Shown: in pieces, positions 1 through 12,559 of the stretch
Layout: every line of letters begins with the position of its first letter
How positions within the stretch are numbered: the stretch's first letter is position 1
Translations under genes and position numbers: made by a program
Assembly: GCA_035079385.1 (NCBI GenBank)
Contig: JAVHKY010000064.1
Span: 330,738-394,737 of the forward strand
Source of the DNA: Aspidiotus rigidus
Taxonomy: Eukaryota; Arthropoda; Insecta; Hemiptera; Diaspididae
Direction: 5' to 3'
Length of the DNA: 64,000 nucleotides
Notes under the pieces: model-generated
Databases searched by the model: none
What the model was told of the DNA's origin: nothing
What the model saw: only the letters and a program-made list of their open reading frames with translations

Positions 1-150
1 CGTTGTTTGTTTGGGATTCGGGTGAATTCGGGATTATTGAAATTCAGGATTTTGACGTTCGGGAACACGTAGTTCGGGGAAATAAATATTCGGGAATTTC
101 TTCATTCGAGATTTCGTCATTCGGGGAAACGGATTCGGGTTTATGTCATG
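1..150. repeat. Degenerate TTCGGGA-type simple repeat
   Basis: The words ATTCGGG, TTCGGGA and TTCGGGGA recur about every 15-25 bp with AT-rich spacers. It looks like the end of a decayed minisatellite that continues left of the window. Confidence 0.4.
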
Positions 151-880
151 TAACCTTTTGAACAGTACCTCTTCATCATCGAGGTCGGGATGACTAAAAT
201 ACACGTATTTTCTTCGATGAAAGTGACTAATTACCCTCTTTTATCTATGGAATATCTGTTGTTCACCTGCTTTTTAACAGCTACAAGCATTTCTATATCC
301 TTTTGCGCATCCACTCGAAATAAGTTGTAGGAGGTGGTTTGGCACGGCGTTGGGGCTTTGTTCATTGTTGTAGAATGTAGGCTACAATATTCCATCGATT
401 CGCTTCCATCCCTATCCTAATGGATTTTTTTGACCAAGCCACAATTGTAGTTGGTGGTACACTCTGTATAAATGAAACCCCTGCAGTGTCTTCAGTGGGA
501 GGTAGAGAGGCCGAGTCCACTTTCCGGGGAACTTTTTTCGCGAAAGCTTAAAACCAACATTTGTTCAATGGCTTGTCTCTTATTCTACCGTAGATCAGAG
601 AGTATTGCATCTGCCATCGAACCTTTGATACGACACGACTTTAATTATTTTTATTTCAATACCTAGGTACCATGTAAGTCATGAATATAAGAAAAATATT
701 TGTTTAATCACCATCTTTTCAATATTTCTATCACTGGTAAAAAAATAGTCTTTACAATCTGTAATGATAAAAGACTTTCATAAATCAGTACCAAAACTAT
801 CTAAACATAAGAAAAATGTAGCACATCGTTATATTTTTATCACCGAAAGCCCTTTTTTGTACAGACTAGTTGCTCCATCC
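151..880. other. Unassigned AT-rich stretch
   Basis: No gene, transposon or clear repeat was recognised. The 64-codon ORF at 472-666 shows no family motif and is treated as chance. Confidence 0.3.
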
Positions 881-1150
881 TGAAAGCTGAATAGCTCATT
901 TAATAGAAAATTCAACGAAGAACAACTTTTATGTGAAACACTTTTTCATAAAATTTCAATTTTGGAAGATGTATGGGAAAACTGATTTTGGTCCTCTTTT
1001 GAACGACCTTTTAAGGCTTTGCCAGGGCACTAATTGGTATATAGGCTGAAAGTTGAATACGTTATCTGGTAGGAAATTTAACGAGGAACAACTTTTGTTT
1101 GAAATATTTTCTAATAAAATTTCAATTTCACGATATATAGGCGAAAATAA
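881..1150 (+). repeat. Tandem duplication, unit about 160 bp
   Basis: Two diverged copies start at about 885 and 1045. Both contain GCTGAA, then AAATT(C/T)AACGA(A/G)GAACAAC and TAAAATTTCAATTT in the same order. Identity is roughly 70 percent by eye. Confidence 0.5.
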
Positions 1151-1689
1151 ACTAATTTTGAGGTGTTTGAACTCCCATAGAAAAAGAAGCTTCGGAGGAA
1201 GAACGCGGGTTTTCTAGTATGTTGTTCAGGACCACGTCCCGGAACATTTTTAGCAAAGAAACGTTTGCTCCGGCAAGATTTTTTTTTTTTTTCAATATTG
1301 CTCTAATTTGCCTACACCAATGGTACTGATATGTATTGTGATAAAGATTGAAGAAGATTTCAGGGCTTGGGAATGGAGTACCTAAATATCGAAACGTTCA
1401 ACTCTTCTTTTTCATTATAGTTGAATCAATTAGATATTAAAAACTTGGAATGATGAACACAAACAAGAAAATTTTCACAAGGACGGGTAGCTGATTAACA
1501 AAAATCTTCTCTGGAGAGTATCTGTGAAGAAAAACAAAACAAAAACCCTTGTCCATCAACACCAACTGCACCAACAACAAGACCAACAACTTCAATCCTG
1601 TTTGAAAACAACACCAACACACCACCACTAACATTAATGACACCTATAAGAAAATTTACAATCATGTTACGATTTTTTTTTTTATTTTC

Positions 1690-2300
1690 ATTAGAACACG
1701 ACCAGGTTTCGTGTCGACTAAGGGGCGCACTAATCTTGCTTCTAAATTAAATGACTTTTCCTTTCCTCCTAATGCCTCATTCAATTCTTTCAAGGTATCC
1801 AGCATGTATACTAATATTTCGGTCGCCCAAAGTATTGGCTATACGTTGGATCTCCTCACCAGCAATAACATTCTTCTCGGTACCATCTCCGAGTTCCGCA
1901 CCCTCATCTTTTTATGCCTCAGCAAGAATATTCGTTTCTACCGGGATGTTCTTTATAAATTCTTCGATGGCCTTCCAATGGACGCGCCTCTTTCTTTGCT
2001 CGTCGCTGACGTCTTTATGGACAGATTCGAAACGGACCATCTGAATAGCACCGTTCTCCCTGAACCTCAGATTCTTCTTTGGCTTCGTTACGTTGACGAC
2101 ATTCTTTACGTTTGGAATGGTTCACCGTCTGGTCTCGAAAACCTCTCTTACTTAAATTCCATTCATACAATAAAGAAAATGGTATTGATTACGAGAATAC
2201 TTCCGAAAGCACCTTGGAACTGTTTAAAGCTGCCAAATATCCATCAGCCCAGATGCCGGATCTTGAACCACAAAATAGGGCGGGGAGGACGACAACAATA
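1690..2300 (+). pseudogene. PLE copy 1: reverse transcriptase fragment
   Basis: The reading frame holds the Penelope-like element RT order: an SMYTNIS motif, a GLPM.APLS..VADVFMD block and the catalytic YVDDIL. Known PLEs have G at the position that is D in GLPMD here. After YVDDIL the frame shifts by one base. The N-terminal part and the GIY-YIG endonuclease are missing, so this is a truncated, dead retroelement piece. Confidence 0.8.
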
Positions 2301-2309
2301 ACATGAAGA

Positions 2310-4036
2310 ACGATTCTGAACTGAAGTATGAAGCCATCGAATAAGGCTATCACTTTCAAGCAGTAACTGGAGGCAACGTACCATTTTACTAAAAGGGGTA
2401 AATAATCGGAAGAACTGGAGTTGCACTGTTATTTCTTCACAAAATATAGCTCAGTCTAACAGATGTGATTTTACCACGTGTTGATGAGGCTATAAGAGAG
2501 TAATCGTTAAACTGAAACCACATTATATACCCTGTACGTCATCGCCGCCTCCATTCAAAAGATTTATAACAGGAGACGCGACCTCTTTTCTCGACGCACG
2601 ATAATCATTATTGGGCTTACTTACTACCTTACCTCGAGTAATGAAAATAAGGCCTGTATATAGTACAGTATATATGTACGAGCGACATTCGATAACATTG
2701 ACGCCTCTTCAGTTATTTTTCTACTCCATTAACACGCGTACAGGCAGAATGTATTATACTGCCGTATATAATACGTGTATAAGCGCACACATGCAGCAGT
2801 AGGTGTGCTTTCTACGCTTTCGAGCCGAATCAAATCTCGAGTGTATATATTTTCTCTTCTCATACACGCCAAACGTTGTCGCACAGGTCCCACCAGTATT
2901 AGCATTATCGCGACCGCAATTTTACGTACAACGGCGTACTTAAGCAGAGGAGAGAACGCAAGAAAAGAAGAAAAAAGGTAACGTTGGCTATAAAGAAAAA
3001 GTTGAATAGAAAAGCTCTTTACGCCTTGTAATTTGTGAGGTAATAAATGTCAAACCATTTTCAGACACGTTTGCCTTACCGGTGAGGGCGAGCACCGTGT
3101 CGAACGACGATTTATCAGCATCGAAATCAGAGGATAAAAAAGTACAGGGGTTATTGACAGTATATGTATACCTTTTTTGAACTTTGTTGCGCCAAGAAAA
3201 AGGGCACTTCCCCGCTTTCGGAAAAAATTTTCTTATTGACTGCCTTCTTCGATCTCCATCTTCACCCCATGTTGGAACGTAACCAAAATTTGAAAAGTAG
3301 TTTACGCGTGCAAATTGAATTATCGAACTGTCGTAGGCCCCTTCAGGTGTCATGGAAGTGGCGCACACCCTCTGTAAGGGAAGTGGACAAAAACACAACT
3401 TAGACGCTGATTTCATAATCGTTTGAAACAAAGAAAAATCGTTTCTGTTTCGACAAAGCCGAGCGAAATATATTAAATCTTGATAATAGGCTTATTACTT
3501 GAAAATCTCGAGAACAGTCTCCTGATTAACCGTCCCCGTTCTTCGATGAAATTTTAAGCAGTCGTTCAGGTTTCTCAAAATTGGAATATTCTACTTCGGA
3601 AAGGTTTCTTGAAATCTTGCAGGAACGCCGTTGAAGCCAACCAGAGTCCAGACTCTACATATAAGTATTTGTATACAGGTTACAAAGAGTTGTGAATTGT
3701 GGAAGGGTGAGGGTTCATTGACACGTAGTGTTATCTGTGAAATTGGGTGTTGTTGGCGTCATTAATAAGTAAAAGAGTTCCCTCGTAATTCTCCAAATAA
3801 AATCAAAAAAGGCGCTTTCGATGTTTTCTGTGACGGTCATTTGTGGAAGCTTGTTGAAGGAGGGATAATCTGAAAACATTCACCGTGGTGGAATTTGAAA
3901 TTACATTCACACGACAGGCAATTAAGAGGACTGCAATTTTTGTTCTGTGAATTTTCCACAAAAAATGATATTTGAGAAGGTGCGGACGATTTTTAATTTG
4001 CTGTTGCATGCCCCAATTTTTGAAGTATTGTGCACG
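2310..4036. other. Unassigned AT-rich stretch
   Basis: No recognisable gene. Open frames at 2988-3431 and 3164-3403 overlap on opposite strands and carry no family motif. No clear tandem structure was seen. Confidence 0.3.
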
Positions 4037-5576
4037 TAGTCCGGCGGCTTAGTGCGAATTAGGAGATCAATCTTGCATTTCATGTTAAAATCATAAAATT
4101 CGGAACGAACATTTAGGACGCTTGAATGAAAAATTTGAGTCATGGCGCCACGGTCAAAACCGCTTAGGGGCACAATAGTAGCAGGTCGCCCAACTGGAAG
4201 GAGTTCTTGTTTATAAATGACCGAAATATTCCTTTTGGTTCGCAATTTATGTGGACTCTTCTGTGAATCGGACCGCCAAATTTGAAAAAAATTATCAAAA
4301 AATTCTTCCGACATTTTAGGGACACCGAGGGGCTGATAATCCCTAAAATAGAGGTAAAATTGAAGGGTCATGTTTCAACATTATTTTCACGAATATCTGT
4401 ACGAAGTTTTCCGTGGAATTTAGGAAAAATACTAAAAAAATTATTCCGATCGTCCAAAGCGCCCAGGGCCCCCCCTAATTTAGGACAAAATATTTCGTGT
4501 TTTTTGGAAAAATCTTAACGGGTTCCGAAGTAGAATTTAACGCGAAATCCGGGAAAAATAGTGAAAAAATTTCAGGGGCACTCGGAGGGGGTTGAGAGGC
4601 GCACAAACCCTGAAAAGTGATGAAAAAATTTTTGAATTTTTTTTTTTCGAGTTCAACAACTTCTTATGTAGAATTTACCGTAGAATTCGGAAAAAATATA
4701 AATAATTGATACGGAATGGGTGTCAAATTTGGAGAGGACGGAAGATTGAAATGACAAACTGAAAAGTAGAAACTATCAGAAAAACTTGTGAGTTCGCAAA
4801 GAGACAAAGAGACACTTTCGAACCAACAAAAAAAGAACAGTTTACATGAGTTACAAAAATGTAATTCTGCAATTTTACAATTTTTCTCGAAGAAGTTTGT
4901 ATTCCTCCCAGCCCCCTCCAAGAGCCATGAGATTTTTTTCAGGATTTTTTCTGAATTCTACGGTAAATTTCACGCAAGAATCCGTTTGAATTTTCTCAAA
5001 AACGCATATTTTTTACTCTGAGTTTTGGGGGTTTGAGTCGGTTCGAGTCCTCTTACCCCCCTTCAGAGCTCTCCATGAATTTTTTTACTATTTTTTCCAA
5101 ATTCTACGGTAAAATCTACATAAGAAATTGTTGAACTCGAAAAAAAAATGCAAAATTTTTTTCATCACTTCTCGGGGTTTGAGCGCCTCTCAACCCCCTT
5201 CGAGTGCCTCAGGAATTTTTTCATCATTTTTCCCGGATTTCGCGTAAATTCTACTTCGGAACCCGTTAAGGTTTTTCCAAAAAATACAAAATATTTTTTC
5301 CTCAATGAGAAGGGGGGAGGCCCCTGGGCCCTTTAGACGGTCGGAATAATTTTTTTAGTATTTCTCCTAAATTCCACGAAAAACTCGAACCAAAAAGAAT
5401 AATGTCAGTCATTTATAAGCAAGAACTCCTTCCAGTTAGGCAAGCCACCACTATTGTGCCCCTATGCGGTTTGGACCGTGGCGCCATGGCTCAAATTTTT
5501 CATTCAAGCATCCTAAATGTTCGTTTTCATGATCTTAACATGAAATGCAAGGTCGAATTGTCTACCTCCCGGACTA
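4037..5576. mobile_element. Foldback element FB1, arms about 640 bp
   Basis: The left arm (4037 to about 4700) is inversely repeated in the right arm (about 4940-5576). Matching pairs include TAGTCCGG at 4037 with CCGGACTA near 5569, CATGGCGCCACGG near 4140 with CCGTGGCGCCATGG near 5478, and TTTCTAC-type blocks near the centre. The arms are themselves built of diverged units of about 140 bp, as in Drosophila FB elements. The ORFs across it are antisense mirror images of one another and are not considered genes. No transposase is visible. FB1 units resemble those of FB3 in layout, but homology is uncertain. Confidence 0.75.
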
Positions 5577-8147
5577 ATCTTGGGAGGAGATTCTTCCAGT
5601 TCACGCGGCCCCCAGTAACACAATTTGTAATCGCTGAGGAAAAAGGAAAATAAATATTTTAAAGTAAAGAAAGTGGATGTCAGAAGTGACAATAATTCAG
5701 CCCGAATATTGACTATTGATTCCTCGCGGTCGATTGCGGCAGCAGTCATACCTTACCCGCTATCGATGAAAAAATTATAGTAATTTACTAAAATATTGAT
5801 TTTTTTAGGAATGTTCCACTTCACCGAGGACTGCGGTACTATAGTATATTGTACTTGAAACATGGCGCCCTAAATGAATAAATATACTCAGGCTCCACCC
5901 CCGATTTTTTCTTTGTTAAATAAGTTTGAAATTTTGTTATACCTAAAAACTGGGGAAAATATGGATTAAAAAAAAAAAAAAAAAAAAAAAAATGGATGCG
6001 CGTTCTTATCTTCTAAAATGTCTTCAAGTTTCATTGCTTAGAAATTATTATTGCTTGAGGTAGAGCCATTTGAATTCTAGGCCTAAGAATGGTTCTGCAG
6101 CCCATATGAATGAGCGAGTGAGTCCAATTTTGGAGATTTCAGTGTGGTGTTTGTTATGATCGACAACATTTCAACGCATATGTGAAATATTTTGCGACCT
6201 AGGCCGTTTTCCCCTCTTACCCGGTTGTAGAGCCTTTGGCTCCCTTCAAAATGAACAATTGGACAAATTTATGAGTGTTCATCAGTTTTTGTACAAAATT
6301 CGATGTAGAATCCGAAAATTGTTTTGAAAAGTTTGGTACGTAATGTGAGCGCCTCATATTGGCTCGAAAGTCCCCAAAAGATCCAGAAGATGAACCATCG
6401 AGATTTATTTAATAGGAAGAGAAAGGATTTGCAAAAATTTTCACTATCGAGCTGTGTATGGGACGTAGAAAATTCTACCACATAATCAATCTAATCAATT
6501 TTTAGTAATAATTGGGAGATTATTTTACGCAATTTTTAGAGCGATGAAAATTGAAATTGAAATTTTAGTGAACTGATTCTGTTCGACAAACTGTCGGCAT
6601 GATTAGAATTATAATTTCTCCAATTCATTGTTTTTAATAACCAGTTCCTTCTTAGCACCTCCCAGACTCAAAAAGACCTTTTTCCAGAATATGTATTTAT
6701 TTGAAAGCTACCCTTCGGATGGTATTCGTCGCGCTTTTTTCGAAATTTTCATGTTTCAACGACTCGGCTCGTCTTATTACCCGAGATGAGAAAAAGACAG
6801 TATATCTTTTACGCTTATTCGAATATTTTACTTTTGACAAAAATACGAAAATAAGTTCTCGTCATTCAAATAACTTGGGAACAGATACCGAAGCGCTATC
6901 ACTATTTATAACTTTGACGAATTCTCCAGTTTTTCCGTTTGCATTTATGTATAATTATTCGATATCCAATTTTAGTCCATTAACTTAAAAGTGCGACGAC
7001 GTTTCTCGAGATAAAGTTTTTCGTCTCTTTTAGCACCTTCGAAATACTGTCTGTATAAGTGAGCGCGTAACGACGCACTTTCTGTGCCCATTCAGAGGCG
7101 CGGAGAGCGTCCCCGCACTATTTTAATTATGCCTGAAAAGAAAGTAAAATCTTCCGTCTTTAGCGGCAAAGAAAAACACCACGCGTCGGAAGAAGAAGCG
7201 AGTAAAATTTATACGACTCTGGGAGTTAATTAAAATTTAAATTGCTTTTCAAATAGGTTCGAAAATTTCTTCTTTTTTCGACGACGAGTGCCGGATTTTC
7301 AAAAGTATATAAAAAAGAAGCAGAAAAGTTTTGCCCAAAAATGTATACCGACAAAAGAGTCGAGAAGAGACGAAAAAGAAAAACAAACGGACATTTTTGA
7401 TAAGATTACCTGAGTTTTTCTCCGCCGCGGTAGAGAGTCCGCTTTTATGGAGATAATGAAGGAAATTTTATACGAATTTTATGAACCTATAACTTAGTTA
7501 AGAGTGGCGATAAAGCGCGAAGAAAAAAAAAAAAAAAAAAGGCTGATGCAGGAAGTGCGTGTAACCTGTGGATCTCAGATTTCCTTTGAAAGGTTTTTTT
7601 CGTCTTAACTTCGAAATTGAATATTCATAAAAACTACATTAATGTATAGCGCCAATATTTTTTTGAAAACTGTTATAAGAAGCGGTAACTTTTGTGGGAA
7701 AATTACCTCACCGTTTTTTTTCTTCTTTCTTTCGTTTTTTCATTCATATTTAATGTTTATCTCCTGTATTTTCTAGAGTCACCGGGGTTAAAAATCCTTG
7801 CAAAAGTGGGCCGTTTACGTTTCATGGATGAAAGCGCGTGAGGTTAGATTGAACTCGAAAAACAAGAAGATGAAGTGAAGGAATTGCGTTGTACAAAGGC
7901 AGTAAATTTATGGTGTAGCATATTCTTTGAAATTCATCCTAAAGTAGAATTAACGAGATCAATCTACTTGCATGTGATAGCAAATCAGAGCGCAGTCCCC
8001 GATAAACTTGTGATCTGCAAGTCCGACAGTTACTCGTGTAGATGATTGAAGCGTATGAACATTGGAAAAGATTTATTACGTGATGACAGAATTGCCTTGC
8101 ACAGAAAAGGGCAGAAAATTTATCGTTGATATTTTCACATCTCCCGA
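5577..8147. other. Unassigned AT-rich stretch
   Basis: No gene is supported. It holds A/T tracts, several A-rich runs near 7525 and short non-homologous ORFs (for example 6701-6988). The part near 7939-8147 may include the 3' end of the gypsy relic next door, but no LTR was identified. Confidence 0.3.
5968..5992. repeat. Poly(A) tract, 25 bp
   Basis: An uninterrupted run of A. No retroelement body is recognisable on its 5' side, so it may be a plain homopolymer rather than a retroposon tail. Confidence 0.8.
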
Positions 8148-8525
8148 TTATTCTAGAACAGGCCAATTACAGTGAACATCCCTTTCAAAATCACACAACC
8201 AGGCGACCAATCGATCCCAGTGGACAACTTTTAGTTTCCTTGTATGACTAACTCGAAGTATCACCACTTTATCCAGGTCTTCCAATTTACTTTGGAGTTT
8301 TGGGCTCTTTCCTTTCTTCTTCTGTGAGTTGTATAACCAGACTTTATAACCAGCTTCAAAATGTTCTTTTTTGGTGCCAATATCATATCGAGCTTTCATC
8401 CTTTTGTTGGCGATTTCCAAGTTGTCGTAGACTAGCTTATGAACTTTCTGGAATTGCTCTCTGAGTTGCTTCGAATATTCTTGAATAACCAGTAATTCGT
8501 GATGTGACGCTTCAAATTCTAGATC
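8148..8525 (-). pseudogene. Gypsy integrase C-terminal fragment
   Basis: An open frame runs from LREQFQKVHKLVYDNLE through MKARYDIGTK, GYKVWLYNSQKKKGKSPKLQ and LKVVHWDRL. This is the typical gypsy integrase tail ending in KVVH.DRL. It is open but detached from the core by a frame change. Confidence 0.85.
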
Positions 8526-8806
8526 ATATTGGTCGCATCCAAACGTAATATTCGCTGGGGTTTTCTTTGTGGACCCATGGATTGATGACGTATCCTAGTC
8601 CTGTTGGCCTTCATCAGTGACTTTGGCGAAAAAATCCTTTCTTGTATGGTAAAATTGTTCAACCATGCCATCAGACTGTAGAACGGTTGTAGCCTCTTGG
8701 TTTTAATCCACTTTGTGAAATAATCTCCTATTACCAAGATAAACCGGTTTCCTCTATCTGTTTCTGAAGATGGTCCAGTAGTATTCATTCCTTGATCTCC
8801 CGCCAT
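8519..8806 (-). pseudogene. Gypsy integrase core fragment
   Basis: TDRGNRFILVIGDYFTKW is the start of the integrase catalytic core (usual form: .RGN.YILV..DYFTKW.EA). The aspartate of DYFTKW is the first catalytic residue. The later D and E residues are missing because of deletion and frameshift. Confidence 0.85.
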
Positions 8807-8855
8807 TTTCTCTTCAAAATAAAGGCAATGTCTTAATCTCGCAGTTGGGTATGCC

Positions 8856-9038
8856 TCATATTAAAGTCAGTATTAAACCGTATGTTCTTGATGGGTATCT
8901 CCTTCTGATCCTGTCTGGCATAAGGTTGCATTCATCCTTGCAAAGTATTTGTGATAAGGTGTCGGCATTTTGATGGATATTTTCCTTGCAGTGTTGTATA
9001 TCCGAGGTGTAGGTCTGCAAATATTGGGTCCATCTCAC
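8856..9038 (-). pseudogene. Gypsy RNase H C-terminal fragment
   Basis: RWTQYLQTYTSDIQHCKE and HQNADTLSQ correspond to the gypsy RW...L..Y.F.I.H..G...NADALSR block. The rest of RNase H is broken between 9038 and 9239. Confidence 0.75.
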
Positions 9039-9238
9039 GATTCACCCAAAGGACATTATCCACTATAGAGCAGCGTGGTCAGTTCTCAATGAAAATATCT
9101 GCCTGTATAAATACTTGTGAAAATGTTTGAAAGCCTCGAAAACTGGCAGTAATTCTGCTTGGCCTTGGTTAAAACTCTTCTGTAATACGCGATTGGTTTT
9201 CCTTCAGAATTGTCGAGGCCTGCTTGAAATAATACAGC

Positions 9239-9560
9239 TCAAATGGTCAAATCACTGCAGTTAGTATCGGTTTTCCTAGACTGTGGAAACGTTGATGTAG
9301 GTGGCAAGCACAGCTTCTTTTTCAGGTTGTCAAAAGCCTCTTGACATTCTTGAGTTTGCAAAAACGGTCTACCTTTCTCCGTAAGTCGGTATGAAGGTTT
9401 TGCGCTTTTTACAAAACTACAATAATAAGTGCATGATCCTAGAAATCGTTTGACCTCATGACGATCTTTGGGAATTGGCCTTTTGACCACTCAGGATCAG
9501 TCTTGAGTCCATTGGCTGCTGTAAAGTGGCCAAGATGTTTGACTTCTCTTCAAAATCATT
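9239..9560 (-). pseudogene. Gypsy RT thumb/connection fragment
   Basis: One frame reads VKHLGHFTAANGLKTDPE, matching the gypsy VK(Y/F)LGH...G...DP(E/K) block. After a one-base shift, PIPKDRHEVKRFLGSCTYY continues, matching P.P....VR.FLG...YYR. It ends near the start of RNase H (CQEAFDNLKKKL). Confidence 0.85.
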
Positions 9561-9609
9561 TGATAGATAACTTCAATCTAGCCTCTTTCAGTCTTGAATC
9601 AATACAGCT

Positions 9610-10165
9610 GTTAGAGACGCCGTCCATGAGTTTGGAGTTTGTCAGAAAGAAGTCTCGACCACTACTGTGATCCACGGGTCGTCTTTTTGTCCTGCTGCCC
9701 GCAAGATTGCGACTTTCAATAGCTCATTTCATTGGATGACTCATATTTCCTTGATTGAGGCTGCTTTCCAGGAGGGATGAAAAAAAAACTGGGCCTAGCT
9801 CCAAATTAGAGTGGCTGAGAATAAAAAGGCACCGGAGAAGGGTAACTTGAATGAGTCGGCTGAAAGTGGTCACATATTCGAAGAGGAGTCTGAAGCCCTA
9901 TCTCAACACCGGAATAACGAAGACATCACCGTTTTTAAACAAGGGTTTGATTGAATTAGTCTATGAGAATGATTCACATCTCGATGACCCGCTAACTCAA
10001 TCATAACTTCCGTCGAGTTTCTTTGTTTTCGTTGGAGTTGGATTCAGTCGCTTTGCTTTGAAGATAATTGTTTAAGAAATAGCGCTCGGCGGTTGTGTTT
10101 CATGTAGTTTTTGTATTTCGCTACTCTCTTTTCAGTACATTACCCCTTTGAACTCTTTCAGATTC
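9610..10165. other. Unidentified insertion inside the gypsy RT
   Basis: In intact elements the VYMDDI block is followed within about 150 bp by the VK.LGH block; here they are about 680 bp apart. The intervening sequence has no recognised protein motif and no clear terminal repeats. Confidence 0.4.
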
Positions 10166-10330
10166 TCAAATTTTCCTTAGGTCTTTTAAATGTTCCTCAG
10201 GCGTCTTACTGAAAACAATTATGTCGTCCATATATACGAAGCATACCTTCCTAATGAGGCCTCGCAGGACATTGCCCATCAAACGGTTAAATGTGGCTGC
10301 TGCATTACATAATCCAAATGCCATATTCGG
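10166..10330 (-). pseudogene. Gypsy RT palm fragment (YMDD box)
   Basis: It contains MAFGLCNAAATFNRLM, the conserved block before the catalytic site, then VYMDDIIVFSKT. Gypsy RTs usually read MPFGLCNAPATFQRLM and V(Y/F)(L/M)DDI. The open frame continues to 10426, but upstream of MAFGLC the sequence is no longer RT; it matches the leader of the neighbouring repeat element. Confidence 0.85.
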
Positions 10331-11765
10331 TTTGGGGTCAACAAATTTTGTTGAATTAGTGGTCGATTTTGATTTAGCTTCTTCAAATTTTTCTATCAAC
10401 CTGAAATTAACCGCTCTGTCCAACATGTCTCCTTCAGAGAAACGTAGTGTAGCATTTCATATTATGTTCACTTCCTACACGATGACGTCACCAAGGGAAA
10501 CAAAAACTGTGACGGTTTTTTGATTGGGAACAATGAAAGTAGCAAGGTCAAAATTTTCACATGTCTCAAATTAGGTCAAAGTCACTTGTTGGAGAATACT
10601 CTTATCTTTGTCTTTCATTCATTCTTTCTCACTTTGTTCTCATCTCATCTTAATTTATTATTTCCTTGGAATTTATATTTCGTTGTAATACCTGCGTAAC
10701 ACGAATGATTGTACTGACTTGAAATATAGTCTTATGCTGCTTACTTTCTTATTGGTGTTATTTTTGAGACTTATACTTATCTATACCGAAACATCACTGA
10801 TGACGTCTCCTAACGTGACAAAGAACCGACGGTTTATTGACGGTTTTTTGATTCAGACTAGTGCAAGTAGCAAAGGTTGAATTTTTTCCTAGTTTCTAAA
10901 AAGGAAAAGGTCACTGATGACGTCACCAAACGTGATAAAAACCGTGACGGTTTATTGGTAGTCTTATGATTGGGACTTATGAAAGTAGCAAAGGTTGAAA
11001 TTTTTCCTCGTCTCCAAAGTCGGTCAAGGTTCTTGATGACGTCACCAAGCGTAACCTAAAACCGTGACGCTTTTTCGACTAGGATTAAGTAGCAAAGGTT
11101 GAAATTTTTCCTAGTTTTCAAAGTGGGTCAGCGTCACGACGACGTCACCAAACATGACGAAAACCAATATTGAAAATAGCAACGGTCAAAATTTTACAAA
11201 TTCCTAAATTAAATCAAGGTTAATGAGGACGTCACCAAGTGTAACAAAAACCGTGACCGGTTTATCAGCGGTTTGTTGTCTGGCACTAATGAAAGTATCT
11301 AAGGTTGACACATATTTATCCTAGTCTCCAAAGTGGATCAAGGTCATTGATGACGTCGCCAGCCGTGACCCGACCCAAAATCGTGACTGTTTTATGACTG
11401 GGACCAATAAAAGTAGAAATGGTCAAAATTGTTACAAATCCTTAAATTGAATCGAAGTCGATGATGACGTCAACGAGCATAACAAAAACCATGACGGTTT
11501 ATCGGTGGTTTTTTACCTGGGACTAATGAAAGTATCAAAGGTTCAAGATTACGTCACCAGACGTAAACCGTGACAGTTTTATGACTGGGACCATTCAGTA
11601 GCAATGGTGAAAAGTTTCACAAATCCTTGAATTAAATCAAGGTCGACGATGACATGACGTCATCAAGCGTGACCCAAAACTGTGACGGTTTTTTGACTAG
11701 GACGAAGTAGCAAAGGTTGACATTTTTTGTAGTTTTTAAAGTGGGTCAAGCATATCACTAAATTG
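10331..11765 (+). repeat. TGACGTCA-rich tandem array, copy A with leader
   Basis: A leader of about 150 bp (10331-10480: GGTCGATTTTGATTTAG ... GTAGCATTTCATATTA ... CTTCCTACAC) is followed by about ten diverged units of roughly 105-115 bp. A unit reads in order: TCAAGGTCA, TGATGACGTCACCAAGCG, TGAC-AAAACCGTGACGG, TTTTTTGA, GGGACTAATGAAAGTAGC, AAAGGT(C/T)(A/G)AAATTTT. GACGTC cores occur near 10484, 10802, 10919, 11038, 11145, 11229, 11351, 11463 and 11650. TGACGTCA is the CREB/ATF consensus site; any function is unknown. No coding sequence. Confidence 0.75.
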
Positions 11766-11999
11766 CCATAATCCTCCAGGTGTAAAAACTCATTCTTCTT
11801 TTTATTTTGTAAGAAAACTCTTCTTGTTCCTAACCCCTCTCCCTCTCGGACTTACGGTTTTCCTAAACTCCATGAAGCGGGATCCCCCGTGCGCCCGGAA
11901 GTTCCCCTATACGTATCTTTTGTCAATATTCTTAGACAAATGGTTCAAGCATAATGCTAACTTCCTCCCCCCCCTTTTTCTGTTAAGAATTCCATTGAC

Positions 12000-12480
12000 C
12001 TAGCCATGGAACTAGCTCAACACCCCCCTCCGCCAGGAAGCATTTTACTTTCGTTTGATGTCAAAGGCCTTTTCCCGAATGTTCCCCATGAACCTACCTA
12101 TGAGCGCATCAGAGAGCTTTTAAATGAGGCAGCTATTCTTCCCGACTTCATTTAAGAATTCTTCCGTCTTCTTCAGAGATGGCTCTCCCCTAACACATGC
12201 CAGTTCAAAGACGTAATATATAGTTTATCCCTGGCGTTGGTATCCCTGTAGTGCCACCTTTAGGTTCCCTTTTGGCGCCGATACGTTGATGACTTGTTGT
12301 GCGTATGGGTGAGGCCTACTGAAGTCATCCCAAATTTTCTTGCTTTTTCCAACAGTTTTTAGCCCAGTATTGAGTTCACAGTGGAGGTTGGTGTCGATCC
12401 CCTCAGTTTCCTTGACCTTGAGATCACGATCAACGAGAGGCGAGTTCGCTTACGGTACTTTAACAGGGAACAAGTTCCGT
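12000..12480 (+). pseudogene. PLE copy 2 RT domain, frameshifted
   Basis: Recognisable blocks are FDVKGLFPNVPHEPT, ERIRELLNEAAILPDF followed by a stop, RWLSPNTCQFKD, YVDDLLCVW and a FTVEV...LSFLDLEI block. A deletion removes the GLPMG.PLSP block between RWLSPN and YVDD. The catalytic aspartates of YVDD are kept, but the frame is broken at least three times. Confidence 0.8.
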
Positions 12481-12559
12481 GGGGGAGATCGAGAGTCAAC
12501 ATTTTCATACTAGGTTCATAGTAGGTCTAGGCGTCCTTCAGACTAGCTTTATACGAAAA

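Larger units (their letters stand above)
8148..10330 (-). mobile_element. Decayed Ty3/gypsy LTR retrotransposon, pol region
   Basis: On the minus strand, pieces occur in canonical order: RT palm, RT thumb, RNase H tail, integrase core, integrase C-terminus. All are separated by frameshifts or deletions. Gag, protease and LTRs were not found. A stretch of about 550 bp (9610-10165) interrupts the RT. The integrase core lacks most of the D-D-E region. The copy is non-functional. At 10330 it abuts the TGACGTCA-rich repeat element A. Confidence 0.85.

Noticed and set aside
5038..5052. tRNA B-box-like GGTTCGAGTCC
   Set aside because: No acceptor-stem pairing or A-box at the right distance; it lies within the FB1 arm repeat.
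10380..10523. Extension of the gypsy RT frame and a second gypsy fragment at 15985-16160
   Set aside because: The shared sequence starts exactly where RT similarity stops and matches the leader of the TGACGTCA repeat element, so it is not pol.
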